A program made the position numbers and the translations under genes. This document shows, piece by piece, positions 38,786 through 51,049 of a DNA stretch of 64,000 bases (position 1 is its first letter; each line of letters starts with the position of its first letter). Below the pieces are notes generated by a model. The model made no database searches. It was given only the letters and a program-made list of their open reading frames with translations, and was not told the DNA's origin. Origin of the DNA: Cantharellus purpuraceus (Eukaryota > Basidiomycota > Agaricomycetes > Cantharellales > Hydnaceae); the NCBI GenBank assembly GCA_025174535.1, contig JALBUN010000013.1:124001-188000 (forward strand), given 5' to 3'.

Positions 38786-39658
38786 ATGTGTCTCCAGCAA
38801 TCAGCCGGAACGTCGCCATTCGTCCATTTGCCTGTGGAACTCGTTCGCCGGGTATTTGAGCTAGCAGCCCATCATTCTCCTACCGCTTTATCCCTATGTC
38901 TTGTTTCCAAGGAGGTCCATCGTTGGGTCATCCCTATCGTTTACCATACTGTCACGATACCAGTAGATCTCAAGACCGATAGATACTCTGATCACGGAGA
39001 GCTGTATATTGCCAACGCTCACTTGATCAAGAACCTCTATCTTGGTTATGTGAACCCCGACAGTATCAACATCGAAGAGTACCCCATCCTACAAAATTTG
39101 GTCATTCGCTGGAATTGCCTGCTCAGGCTGCGCTTTATCCCGTCTATGGCCCGCGACGTTCCCACCCTGACTCATCTCACGGTACAATATCTAGACTTTG
39201 TAGAGTTTACCGACAGTCTGATATTCCGAAACGTCACCCATCTTTATTTCTCGAATTGTATGGTCCCTACGTTCCCCATGGCTCCTTGGCGCCTCCCAGA
39301 ACTCCCTCACCTCACGCACATAGTCTGGGGTCAAGGCATCAATACAAGCAACTTCCTCTACGGAATAAATTTCCTCCTGGGCCTACTCAAACCCCTCGTT
39401 AACTTGCGAGTGATCGGTATACAATATTTTTCAGGTCAGCTGACTCCCCGAGATGTACGATCTGCAATCCAAGCATCCACATTCCGTAACAAACACAAAG
39501 TCGTGATGATGGCTCAACACAAATTTTTGGATCCAAAAGGGTGGAACGCGTGGTTTCAAGGCGGTGAAAACGTTTGGGAGGTTGCGGAACGGCTCCTTTC
39601 GAGAGGCGAGCAGTGCCTGGTGGGAGAGGCAGAGAACATATGGCCAAAACTTTATTGA
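38786..39658 (+). CDS. F-box protein, 290 aa
   Basis: The F-box at about residues 14-50 (FVHLPVELVRRVFELAA ... LCLVSKEVHRWVIPIVY) would bind Skp1 in an SCF ubiquitin ligase. The rest holds weak leucine-rich-like segments (LTHLTVQYLDF, NVTHLYFSN, HLTHIVWGQ, LRVIGIQYF) typical of the large single-exon F-box families of Agaricomycetes. The start is the first ATG of the open frame; a longer reading would need a TTG start. One continuous exon ends at TGA 39658. This is the only intact member in the window; four to five broken relatives lie at 5.5-6.1, 31.3-32.1 and 36.9-38.2 kb. Confidence 0.8.
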   Translation: MCLQQSAGTSPFVHLPVELVRRVFELAAHHSPTALSLCLVSKEVHRWVIPIVYHTVTIPVDLKTDRYSDHGELYIANAHLIKNLYLGYVNPDSINIEEYPILQNLVIRWNCLLRLRFIPSMARDVPTLTHLTVQYLDFVEFTDSLIFRNVTHLYFSNCMVPTFPMAPWRLPELPHLTHIVWGQGINTSNFLYGINFLLGLLKPLVNLRVIGIQYFSGQLTPRDVRSAIQASTFRNKHKVVMMAQHKFLDPKGWNAWFQGGENVWEVAERLLSRGEQCLVGEAENIWPKLY

Positions 39659-40644
39659 ATTGAAGGGGATACGGTGCCAATAGCACCGGCTCTGGAAGAG
39701 AGCGGAGATATTAGAATGCTGGAATTTACGGTGTACTACATGTATATACCTGTTGTTACCTGTATCGGAAGAAAGTTGCAGTTCGACTGCACTGCTGCCG
39801 GTGTTACGTTTAGGAACTCGGGAAGACAAAATAAGGCTAATCTATCACTGGTGTCGATCCGTAGGAGGCTAGACCGGTCCCAGGAGGACCGAACCTCTGC
39901 AGCGTGGACATTTAACGTGGAACGAAATATACGAGTGGCAGAAGATACAAGAGTATCGTCCGGCGGTGGCGCCGCGCTGGCATGCGGTGATGTCGTCGGG
40001 GTAGTATTAACCCAGAACAGGGTATACGGGGGCAAGGGGAGGAGCAGAGAGAACCTGACCACGCGCGCGCGCGCGGAGATGGTACGTAGCGCTAGTTGGG
40101 TATGCGCAATTGCCGTCGTATGTGAGTATCGGTTCGACGATGTTGTTCTGGCAGACCTCGTGCTTCGTAAACGGATAGCATATTGAGCACCACGTTCGGG
40201 AGAAACTCGATGGTCCACGATGAAATTGCGATCATAAGTATTCCTGTCTACTAGGAAAAAATGTGAATGAAAGAGGACCAGGAGCCCAGGCGTGCACACG
40301 TGAAAACATTTTTCGGCGAAACGCGCTCTATGGAAAAGAGATACTCTCCCAGAAGTTCGTCGAAAGGAGAAAATGACTCTTCCACTTTGCTGTCCTCATC
40401 CTATGGGAGAGTACTACCCAAGAGATTGGATCTCTCAGATAAGCGCAACTTAATACCGTCGACAAAGCGATCCCCATAAATCCAGCGATCTTGGTAAACA
40501 CTTCATACAATGCTGGTAAGCTCAATCGCGGCGTATCCAGCCAATTGTGTCTCTTGAAGTGCATCAGGCCTATAGTGCACTATTTACCTACAAAGTAAAG
40601 ATGAATGGGTTGATCTACTATGGAGTTTGCTTATTCTGATCAAG
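39659..40644. other. Intergenic with overlapping sense/antisense frames and a (CG)n run
   Basis: A 170-codon plus frame (39674-40186) and a 187-codon minus frame (40299-39736) overlap almost fully, around a cgcgcgcgcgcgcg run at about 40062. Neither shows a domain; the upstream exon of the phosphatase gene should lie in 40490-40640. Confidence 0.45.
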
Positions 40645-41912
40645 GTTGTTCCGGATTACTTCTTCAACGTCAACCGCGACATAGAAACAGGATCAGAACA
40701 AGTAAGCTGGCTCATTGGGTAGGGTCAGGCACATCAGCATATCTTTGAGGATGCATTATAGGTCCCATCTAGATTTGGTCTTATCGATTCATCTCCCGCT
40801 CGTTGGGATGTATTCAGAACACGAATCATACACTTGAACCAATCAGCTCCGAAACAGACGACATATAGAGTCCTGTTTATGGGACGACATGGCCAGGGAT
40901 TCCGTGTGTACTTTTACTCGCGAAGTATTTCTGTCTGAAACAAGTTTAGATAACGTCGCCGAGACCTTGTATGGAACTGATGTAGGTCCAGCTTTATCTC
41001 CCATAAATTACGCTCGATTATCTGTATTATTTTCAGGAATGGGACCGGTAAGTAGCATCCTAATTTACTTGGTCAGTTTAGTACAGCTATGATTCTTCAG
41101 GCACCAATCCAAGCTGAACGGGGATAATAATATCACCTGGGGCCGTAAGTTTCTCCGTTGTCTGACATTTTGATTTGATGCAAATCATTGTCTATTAGCT
41201 GACCCCGAACTCACAGCGTTGGGGATCCAACAAGCACAGGTCGTTCAGAATGCTTGGCATGCAGAGATTGAATGCGGGATGCCTTTGCCGCAGAGTGTGT
41301 ATTCCAGCCCTCTCACAAGGGCTATGCATACGGCATTGATAACATTTGATGGCATCGTGTTCAACTCTGAGACTCAGGAGGAAGGTATAAGACGGCCACT
41401 TATCAAGGAGGTACGTCGTGTTACGATAGCCTAGAGGAAGATAGCTTATTTTCAAGATAGAAACTAAGAGAAGTAAACGGTGTTCACACATGTGATAAGC
41501 GCAGTCCACGTTCTATCATTGCGAAAACGTTCCCGCAATTTGACATTGAAGCAAACTTCACCGAAGAGGACGAGTTGTGGACAGCAAATCATAGAGAGAC
41601 AGAAGAAGAGATAGCCATTAGAATAGGCCAGGCCCTAGATGAGATTTTCCGTGAGGACGATGCAACGTGTTAGTGAGACTGACGCTGGCACTGTTTGTTT
41701 GTGCCTATGCTCACACACACTAGATATCTCCATCACAGCCCATGGAGGCGCCCTCAAGGCTCTCATGACGGTCATAAATGTACCACCTTGTGAACTACCT
41801 ACTGGAGGTGGGACTTCATACTGTTCACCAGTCATGACATCTGACTTGCATATTAGGGATTGCTTGCTTTGTCGTCGAGGTGGCCCGCACCTCAGCCGAT
41901 CATACCAACTAG
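40645..41912 (+). CDS. Histidine phosphatase (phosphoglycerate-mutase-like), 5' end unresolved
   Basis: Exons 40645-40701, 40762-40903, 40950-40981, 41037-41047 (11 nt), 41101-41144, 41199-41410, 41461-41668, 41724-41807 and 41857-41912 join in phase. The catalytic RHG motif is present (FMGRHGQGF, with His completed across a splice to read GQGFHNVAETLYGTD). It is followed by SKLNGD, PDPELTALG, YSSPLTRAM, a TCDKRSPRS loop, FTEEDELW and the second catalytic His in SITAHGG. This layout matches the fungal branch of the histidine phosphatase superfamily (Pmu1-like). The first exon with the start codon was not found: the frame is open upstream of 40645 but lacks a usable ATG, and an acceptor at 40644 suggests a short first exon (a candidate is ATG CTG before a GTAAGC near 40515). 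The substrate is unknown. Confidence 0.8.
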
Positions 41913-42629
41913 AACAACTAGAACACGCTACCCCTACTTGTTGCCTTATGGGCGATATTTAAGCACTGTCTCCCTTGTACTGAATGTAGAAATGTTCTGC
42001 CTAAAGACGATCAGCTCATCGGTTGCAAGAGGGCATGCGTTAGCATCAGTGATTGCAAAATTACACGCAGATGCCGAGTGCCGGTTCCTTCTGTCTCCAG
42101 TCAGACTCGAGTGGTGCATCTCCTGGTCTCTAATATTGAATAAATAATATTACGAGAAACTGACGGAAACGTTTAAAACAGCTTCCTCCTGGTTCTTACT
42201 AAGCTGGACACTCCACCCCCAAGTATTGAAGCCATTAAGCCTCTCGATATTGAAAATGACAGTCTGATATCGAGCGATCCGACATTTTAGGTTCATCTGA
42301 ACATTTGAGATCACAGGGGAACGAAAGGACAAAAATTTCGTAACAGGAAAACATAGGTTCACGGCATGGTTCCTAAAGCATTAACTAGAAAGCAATCTTC
42401 AAACAACTGTAGTTGCCACGCATCTGTTCTACTTTACACTTGGGTGTGTGCTCACCTGATCAACAGATGGATGCTATTATTTGAAGTTGGGCTAGAGCGG
42501 CTACCAGCGTCTTAATCACGTGATCGGTCCGTCTCACGTGTCCCGGATGGCCATACTGATGCATAAATAGTTAATTGCCTTCCGTCTTCCGTTGGAAGCT
42601 GCCCCCCCGCGCTCCCACACTTCGACAAC

Positions 42630-44597
42630 ATGCCAGGATCAGGAAAAACATATCGAGTTGCTGTGATTGCAGGGGATGGCATTGGGCAGGAAGGTATCTC
42701 CTAATTCTCCTCACATTCCCTGGTGTCTGCCAGCGTGCGTGGCGTGTCAAGATATTATCGATAGCTGACGTTCTATTAGTTATGCCTGAGGGAATTCGCT
42801 GTCTTGTGGCCGTGGCTGAGAAGCATGGATTCCGTTGGGAGTTTCAACATTTCGCCTTTGCATCATGTGATTATTACGAGGAACATGGCAGGATGTTGCC
42901 AGAGGATTGGATTGAGATTCTTAAGCCATTCGATGCGATATATTTTGGCGCTGTTGGAGATCCAAAGCGAGCTCCGGTGAGCCTCAAGAGTTATACATTA
43001 GCAGATATATGGCTGTTTCTAGACGTACTGTATTCATGCACACAGGATCACATCACGCTTTGGGGAAGCCTCCTTCAGGTAGGCGCATAAAATCTGTGCT
43101 ATATTCCTGACTCTAGGTGCTTGTCATTACGTGTTCTTTTCACAAATGTTCTGCGTTTCACCAGTTTCGTCGTCAATTTGATCAATACGTCAATTTGAGG
43201 CCTGTTCGTCTCATACCGGGAGTCGAAAGTCCACTAGCCTTAAGAAATCCAGGTAGTGAAAAAATGTAGGCATAACATAGTATGATCCACAGTCGCGAGC
43301 TGACTCACACGATGGCTAGTGACTTTTGGGTTGTTCGTGAGAACACAGAGGGTATGATAGTATGTTTGAATAATCATAGTTGTTTTTCATTGTGGAAATA
43401 GGAGAGTACTCTGAAGTCGGCGGTCGGTAAGTCAGAGTTTTATGTGCCGTATGCAAAGCCCAATTGTCCTAAACGTTTGATACCAGCATGTTTTCGGGAA
43501 CAAATCGCGAGTTTGTCACACAAGAGACCATAATGACCCGTGTCGGTGTCGATCGTATCCTAGACTACGCTTTCAAACTGGCCCAAAGCAGACCAAGGAA
43601 ATTGTTAACTAGTGCCAGTAAGTGGTACGGAAGGTGGTCAGTGGACCGACCACACTGATCATTTCTTGATTTCCTATCTTGTGGCTAGCTAAGAGCAATG
43701 GTATGTATCATGTCGTGATGTGCTCGAGTCATTGATCGTTAAATTGCCAGGGATTTCTATCACCATGCCATATTGGGACGAGCGCGTTGCCGAGAAATCT
43801 AAGGAATTTAAGGATGTCAAAGTTGAGAAGTATCACGTGAGTTTCTCCCCTAGGAATACACCCACAGAATTATTTATTTCCCGTTGCAGATTGACATTCT
43901 ATGTGCACATTTTGTGGCACGACCGAACAAGTGAATCATTCTCTAGAGTTATTAGATGATGCGTGCAATCAGACTCATTCTTCCATAGATTCGACGTCGT
44001 AGTAGGGAGGTAAGTCAAGAGTAAAAAAGATCATTCTTGAGCTGAGGTGATTACACATCTGTTTTCTCGTGCACAGTAACCTGTTTGGAGACATTCTCTC
44101 GGTATGTTCATGGGCTGTTAAGGAAGTCAACACCTTTTCAACTCTGACCGTTCCCAGGACTTGGGACCAGCGATCACTGGAACTATTGGCATTGCCCCGT
44201 CGGGAAATATTAATCCAACAGGAGAGTGGCCATCCCTATTTGAACCGGTATGTTATACTTCCTGATTCAACGAACACAAGCCTTATCTTGTTTATGAGGT
44301 GCACGGTTCCGCACCTGACATTTACGGGTTAAATATTGCCAACCCTATCGGCGTAAGTTTGACCGTTACCCTCATTCCTGATGGTCATGTTGTTCATCCT
44401 GTTGTTAGATGATCTGGTCGGGTCAAATGATGCTTCTGCATCTTGGCGAAACAGAGGCAGCAGAGGACTTGATTCACGCTATTGAAACGGTACTTGGCCG
44501 CGCAGATCTCTCTGAGATCACGCCAGACTTAGGAGGCAAAGGAAAGACACAGACCCTTGGTGCTGCCGTTGAAAAGGCCATTAGAGCGGGAAATTAA
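42630..44597 (+). CDS. Tartrate dehydrogenase / isopropylmalate dehydrogenase family, 366 aa
   Basis: NAD-dependent beta-decarboxylating dehydrogenase acting on a D-malate/tartrate-type 2-hydroxyacid. Fifteen exons join in phase: 42630-42693, 42780-42976, 43046-43078, 43165-43265, 43320-43351, 43402-43426, 43487-43617, 43689-43700 (12 nt), 43751-43836, 43890-43930, 43989-44009, 44077-44101, 44158-44247, 44299-44352 and 44409-44597. Landmarks: [12 protein letters not shown] at the N-terminus, [36 protein letters not shown], an active-site region [23 protein letters not shown] and the nucleotide-binding [21 protein letters not shown] and the [17 protein letters not shown] loop point to the tartrate/D-malate dehydrogenase branch rather than leucine biosynthesis. 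Which substrate it prefers cannot be read from sequence. Confidence 0.9.
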
Positions 44598-45199
44598 GCA
44601 AAGCTGAGGCTCTTAAGCTGTCTCTAACCTCATGATTGTGAATTTTCTGTATACCATCCACGTTCCTATGTCGTACAACCTTTTGAGCCTGAATTGACTT
44701 GAATTGACTGCCAGCGTTTTTTATACGACTCAGGTCAGTCGTAAAGTCGTGCAGTGCTAGTTTATCACATGCATATTCGCATGTCCTTACGTCGAGTGAC
44801 ATTACAACCCTTAGCGTTTCATACCTACGTCGTTGTCTCTTCCTGTCCACGACATGTCAATGGAAATGTACAAATGTAGTCCACCGAATGCGATAACTTC
44901 TGTTGTTTGGTTCACTTGCGGCAAGTAAGTTTTCCACCGCTAAACACGTTCCTGCTGTCTTATCTTATCAATTTGGATTTTTTTTGCAGTGGCTGTTCGT
45001 TATTCTACCCTTAGAGGTTTCTTGCACCAGAGATTGTGATCGAACTCCTGACAACGGCTTCCTGTATTGGTCACCTCTCTACCAACAGATTTTTCATCGA
45101 CAGGATCACAAGTACATCGCACTTTGAACGACTGTCAATATTGTCGCTTGACTGGGATCACACGGATCACGTGATCGACAAATTTTGACCGCGACAGAC

Positions 45200-46822
45200 A
45201 TGACGAGTGTCACGCCTCTGCGGTATACTGGACACCTGCATCTACGGACGCGCCTCATACTATCCGTTCTCAGCGGTAAGCCTGTGAGGATTGATGGGAT
45301 TAGGCCTAATGACAAGAATCCTGGTTTACGCGGTACGCTGCACCGAATATCAATTCATGAACGGAACGACGCAGGGCTTATGATGTTGTCCCAGATTACG
45401 AGGCTAGTTTGCTTCGTTTACTAGAAAAGGTAACCAATGGAACTGTCATCGAAATCTCTTACACAGGTTAGTTCTTATTACTGGAGTGATGACAATAAAA
45501 CTCAGAAATCCCCAAAGGTACATCGGTCCTAGTGAAGCCCGGAATCATTTCTGGAGGACCGATCACGCATGACTGCCCGCTATCGCGTTCTGTGGGGTAT
45601 TTCCTGGAGCCTCTAGTCATGCTCGCACCGTTTGCGAAGAAATCGTTGCAACTAACGCTTCGAGGTATCACTACTGATGATCAAGATTTATCGGTGCAGT
45701 TTCTCAAACATTACCTTTGACATCATGGTGTGTGTTTATTAATCTGAGTTATATCAGGTCGACCTGGTCCGCACGGTGACATTGCCTCATTTGCAGCCTT
45801 TTGGAATTGAGGATGGACTAGAGTTGCGGGTATGACCTTTGGACGTTGCACTTAGACGGCATTCTCTTTATATTTTGGATTTCTTTAGATCACAAAACGC
45901 GGAGCGCCACCGCTTGGAGGCGGCCAGGTCCAATTCATTTGCCCAGTCGTGAAGCAGGTGAAGACACTTAATTTCGTCGAATCTGGGCGCATCAAACGTA
46001 TCAGAGGCATCGCGTACGTCTTTCTTCCGCTACATATCGATCGTCGCCGCTCATCTGTATTTTTTTTTTCACGGTGTATGACGGATGTTTCCGTAACTAG
46101 CCACGCTGTCCGTGTCAGTCCTCAAATTTCAAATCGCATGATCGACTCCTCCCGTTCTGTTTTGAACCGGTATATCCCCGACATATACCTCTACTCTGAC
46201 GTGTATAAAGGAGAGGATAGTGGCAAGTACGTTACCTGTCCTTCCATGTCTTGCCTCCGCATTACAGCGACATTTCTAACATCACCACACACCCTCTCGT
46301 CGTCTCCAGATCTCCAGGATATGCACTCAGCCTCCTAGCTGAATCAACCACATCCGTGTTACACAGTTCAGAGGCAGTTTCAGTGCCAGGAGGTACGCCA
46401 GAGGAGGTCGCGTTGGCGGCTTCAAGAGCGCTCTTGATCGAAATAAGGAGAGGTGGATGTGTGGATCGGAAACACCAATGCCTTGTATTATTAATGATGG
46501 TTTTGGGAAGTGAGGACGTTGGAAGGGTGAAAATGGGCGAATTAAGCTCTCGAACGTGAGATACTATCACATTCTCTTTTCCTTTCACCCTTTCTTTTAT
46601 CCACTTCTCCATTAATCTGAACCATTAAAATCTTGTCTTTCATCTATGGTAAGATATTGCTGACAATGGTGATGCAGAATCCAATTTCTTCGGGACGTCC
46701 GTGACTTCTTTGGCACATCCTTCAAAATCGTTCCCGCGAACCCATCAGATCCGACTAGTACTGAGCTCATGATGTCGTGTTATGGCACCGGATTTGTCAA
46801 TGCAAATAGGACCGTTGCATGA
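45200..46822 (+). CDS. RCL1: RNA 3'-terminal phosphate cyclase-like protein Rcl1, 364 aa
   Basis: Nucleolar factor of the small-subunit processome needed for early 18S rRNA processing; it has the cyclase fold, but the family is not an active cyclase. Eight exons join in phase: 45200-45332, 45395-45466, 45518-45693, 45758-45829, 45889-46013, 46101-46226, 46310-46555 and 46678-46822. Landmarks: LRTRLILSVLSGKPVRI, DYEASLLRLLEKVTNG, GPITHDCPLSRSVGYFLEPL, GIEDGLELRITKRGAPPLGG, GRIKRIRGIA, VSPQISNRMID, SPGYALSLLAESTT and the C-terminal QFLRDVRDFFGTSFKIVPA. Start choice: ATG at 45200; the frame is open a little further upstream, but only from a TTG. Confidence 0.92.
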
Positions 46823-48643
46823 GGCGCCCTTTATCCGCGCAATGAATAATCCCTGGTCACACCGCACAGCGAACATGCGCATGGCACACGGGGTACCTCC
46901 AATGGTCAAATGATACGAAATAGGTCACAGGTTTCGGCTTGATATCCATCCATTGGGATGCAGCTACTCCTATAGCGCGCTTCGGGCTTCTCTTTGCCAC
47001 TATGAACACCTGCGTGGGATCTAGAATTTGGGAATATGTATATGGACACAGCTGTTTCCGAGTGCCGATCGTAATACAATGCTTGTGCGTGTGAATCTGC
47101 GAGCTGAACCTTTGCACACGCGAATGATATTTTTGATAAGAAGTCCATCCATGATGTATGGTGTGATTTGTAAGTTCGGAATCTTTAATGTCACATGACT
47201 GCGTGCTAGTGCGAACAACGCCGGATTAGGCCAAACACACTCTTAACCAATCAGGCCGTGTTGATTGATTGGACAAACCCCGATATGATCAGAGATCTAA
47301 CATGATCGACGAACTACAACATTTGCATCTTGAAAATCCTCGCTCGTTTCAAGGCGTTTAAGCAGAATGTTATTAAGAGAATTCAAAGCTCGCAGTTGTG
47401 ATGTGAGGCACCTGTAACTATATCCAGGGAACAAAACAATGTCCGTTAAACCGTGCAATGGTTGCGAGGCGTCGTGACGTCTCAAATACTCCGCTTTGAA
47501 AGTAACATTCAGGATCCAGATAGGACAGTCCAGTTTGGCCTAAAAAAGGCTATAGAGGGGTACGGTTTGGTCACGATAGGGTGCTTTCCTCGGGTGTGGC
47601 GACAGACGAGTGGCATTGAAAGCTATTCAGGCATCTTTATTCCTGCCCATTGGATCCTGCGTGCTTCTGAACCTGCATCGGGTTCGGCTCGACACCTTTT
47701 TAACAAAGCCGTTTTTTCTGTGAGTCCCGCATGCGTCTATGTGCATCAGAGACAAGGATCTGTTTTAGCATGATGCTTCGAGCACGTTTGTAGCATAGTG
47801 ACTGCACGCACTTACATGGTGGCAAGCAAAACACGTTGACAATGCGGTGCTCCACTCAACTTGCAGTAGTGTCACCTGTCCTACTCTATTTGGGTCCAAT
47901 CGGGCTAACGTTATATCTAGAATACATCTTAAGACAGTCGGTGCGATGTCCTGACATGGTCAGACATGGCTACAAATCTGAAACTAATTTAGAAACATGC
48001 ATAGCGAGAGTAATTCTCCCCCCAATCACGCATTACCTAGCCAATCACCTTTTTTCGTTTGAGACCGAAACCTGGCATCGCATACTAGAAGTCTACGTAC
48101 ATAAAGGCACTAATATACCGCCTTACTTCGAGGAATGAATCAAGGTCTGTGAGTAATTCCAGGAGATGCCGCTGGCTCCTGAAGCGGTGTAACCTGATTG
48201 AGAATAATAGGCCGATGGAGGCCGCTGGCGATGTTGCCAGACCCACTAGCTATATATATAGAAAGTTGATGTTGCTGTTGGAGCATCTCCCGGTCAACGC
48301 ATAGTGTCCTACGATGCTACGGTGTTCTAGAAAGAAAGAAAAAACATCAGGAGATACTTTCAAGTCAAAAGCTGTCGAGCAGTACGACTTCCATTAGATC
48401 TACTTGGAGTTGCCAAGACTGCTACAAAAAGGATGGTCTGCAGTGGTGTCCGATGTATCCGACACCCCAGACCACCCCGCAGCTTCCGCCTATTCATCCC
48501 CGCAGACACGTGTCGATGATATCACATGCGTCATGCCATTTCAACCTCAGCTAGCGGTGATCGAAGTCTAGGGTAGCGTGCAAGCGCCCGAAGGAAAAGA
48601 CTTTATTGCTTGTTCTTCTCCTTCACATACGCAAGTGCGCGCA
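46823..48643. other. Intergenic; unassigned small frames
   Basis: Plus-strand frames at 47453-47773 (106 codons) and 47836-48138 (100 codons) and minus-strand frames at 46857-47218 show no domain or splice chain I trust. About 150 bp upstream of the dehydrogenase gene the sequence is CT-rich, as in a promoter. Confidence 0.45.
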
Positions 48644-51049
48644 ATGTCTTCCCCACTCGTTTATACCCCTCTTGAGGAGATCCCCAAGGTGCGCGACCCC
48701 CAAGGGTGTATCTCGTACGCAAAGCTGATCAAGCCTTGTCTTGTCAAGATCCACACATCTTTGGTCGCCGGATTTGCTGATGGTACCGGCAAACTATCTA
48801 GCATCCAATTTCGCAAGAACCAGCTTCTCCAGTTGGGCTATGCCTTCAAAGACAACATAGATCGCTGGCACGATGCATTGGCAAAAGACATGGGTCGTCC
48901 AAAATTCGAAGCCGATATGTATGTGTCTGTTCTTCGTTTTTCTTAAGAAAAACCCAACCTGCATGGAATATAGGTTTGACATCTCAGGAATGCTCAATGA
49001 GGTCATATTTGCCTACAAGAAAATTGGATCATGGACGAAATCATCGGGTCCTACGAACTGGAGTATCACTTGGGCTCCGTTCAAACCCACGGTCCGGAAA
49101 GAACCTGTTGGTGTCGTTCTTATCATCACCCCCTTTAATTTTCCAATCTGGACTATGGGACCCTTGGTAAGTGATTCCTTTCGCGTGTGATTGACGCCGT
49201 TGAGCGGTCCCGAGGAGCGTTCTGTCCTGATCGGTTGACTGATCGCACCATTGCTCTTAGGTCGGTGCAATTGCGGCCGGCTGTCCTGCGCTCATCAAGC
49301 CTTCCGAACTGACGCCTGTTACGTCTTCTCTTATGGCTGAAATTCTCCCAAAATACCTCGATCAAGACGTATACCGCGTAGTCAACGGAGCTGTCGAGGA
49401 GACGACAAAGGTCAGATTTCATCGTTTGTTCACTATATTTCACGTTTTTATACCATTTTACTTAGGTACTTGAACTCAAGTGGGATTACATACTCTACAC
49501 CGGTTCTGGTCGTGTGGGCCGAATCGTCTCCACCGCAGCTGCACGGCATCTCACACCTGTCACACTCGAGGTACCAATTTGACCTACACTCTTTCCTCAC
49601 CTCACTCCATTCTTATGCTGTCCGCCCTTGCTAGCTCGGCGGAAAATCACCTGTGTTCATCGACCCTGCCGTAACGGATCTCAAACTCGTCGCACGCCGA
49701 ATTCTATGGGGAAAGATCGCCAACGCGGGCCAAATCTGTATCGCACCGGACCACGTCCTTGTCCCCGAGAGCATACAAGAGGCTTTTGTGAAGGCATGTG
49801 AGGAAGTGTGAGTAGCTTGAGTCGTACTGGATCCTTGTTTAGCCACATTGCGCGACCAAATGCCTGCGTTGTTGACAACGGATACCTTGTCAGGATCAAT
49901 TCGTTCTATCCTGATGGCCCCAGGAAATCAGACTCATATGGACGTATTATCTCCAAAGGACATCTTCACAGGCTACAAGGATATCTTGAAAAAACACAAG
50001 GTAAGTGGATCAAGTAATGCCATACGATTCCAAGATGAGGAATATTTACAATGAACCTCTTATACCTTACCATTTTTCGAAAACTAAACTGGTTATGATT
50101 AGGTGAAATCGTGTTCGGCGGCGAAGTAGTGCAAGAAGACAACTATCTCGCGCCAACCTTGGTGAAGAACGTTTCTAACCAGGATTCGCTGATGCAGGAG
50201 TAAGTATCCCCATTCAAACTCATGCATGACCTTACACCTCTTTCTTTCGTCATCAGCGAGCTCTTCGGACCGATCCTGCCGCTCGTACCTGTGAAAAGCG
50301 TGCATGAAGCCATTCAGATCGTCAACGATCGCGAACGCCCCCTAGCGCTGTATATCTTCAGCAACGATTCCAAGTACAAGTCATTAGGTATGATGACCTG
50401 GTTTAATCATTATCTTCACCCCTTTCATCACGCATGCCCAAAATTTCTCACCTATTTTCTCATTCATTGTAGTGCTCGACAGTACGTCCTCGGGTATGGT
50501 GGTTATAAACGATGTTGTCGTGCAGGGCGGATGTACGTCCTTTTGTCTATCTAGTGGATACTCTGTCCTTCTACTCACATTTCTCCTTGACATCTGACCA
50601 GGCATGACCTTGCCTTTCGGAGGAACCGGGCCGTCAGGAAGTGGGTGTCGTTTTTTTTTTCGGAGTTTTGCAGTGGTCTGACTGTAGCTTCCGTCTGTGC
50701 GTATTTAGCGGGTAATCACAAGGGAAAGTTCTCTTTCGACACGTTCACGCACACCCGGGCGACCCTGCAATCTCCGGGCTGGTACGTAATTCCTATAGAA
50801 TAGCACCAGAGGTATCCATGCATTCTCATGGCATCTCTTTTTTTTCTAGGATCGACTTTATCATGGGCTTCAGATATCCCCCCTACACTGTACGTCACTC
50901 CTGTGTTGTGGCCAATCACAGCACCGCCCCTTCCACGTTTATGATGCTAATTCCATTTTGAACAGCCTAGCAAGTTCAAGGGGATGAGCAGGCAAATGAT
51001 GCCTTCGCTGCCCGCTCGCCGCCCTATTCCAACCGGCGTTGCAAAGTGA
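48644..51049 (+). CDS. Aldehyde dehydrogenase, class-3/fatty-aldehyde type, 508 aa
   Basis: NAD(P)-dependent oxidation of aldehydes to acids. Thirteen exons join in phase: 48644-48918, 48974-49166, 49261-49410, 49466-49570, 49635-49807, 49894-50000, 50103-50199, 50257-50387, 50473-50532, 50602-50640, 50709-50781, 50850-50889 and 50966-51049. Landmarks: [19 protein letters not shown] for cofactor binding, the general base in LELGGKSP, the catalytic Cys in [20 protein letters not shown] and [10 protein letters not shown]. The C-terminus ends [10 protein letters not shown] with no membrane segment, unlike the paralogue at 53694-56097. It is transcribed towards that paralogue; both share most intron positions, so they are old duplicates in inverted order. 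Confidence 0.93.

Noticed and set aside
39674..40299. Long overlapping sense (170-codon) and antisense (187-codon) frames
   Set aside because: They overlap around a (CG)n run, lack domains and splice logic, and their lengths are explained by GC-rich composition with few stops.
45185..45199. Upstream TTG as the start of Rcl1
   Set aside because: Nuclear fungal genes start at ATG; the ATG at 45200 gives the normal family length. The same reasoning moves the F-box start from 38762 to 38786.
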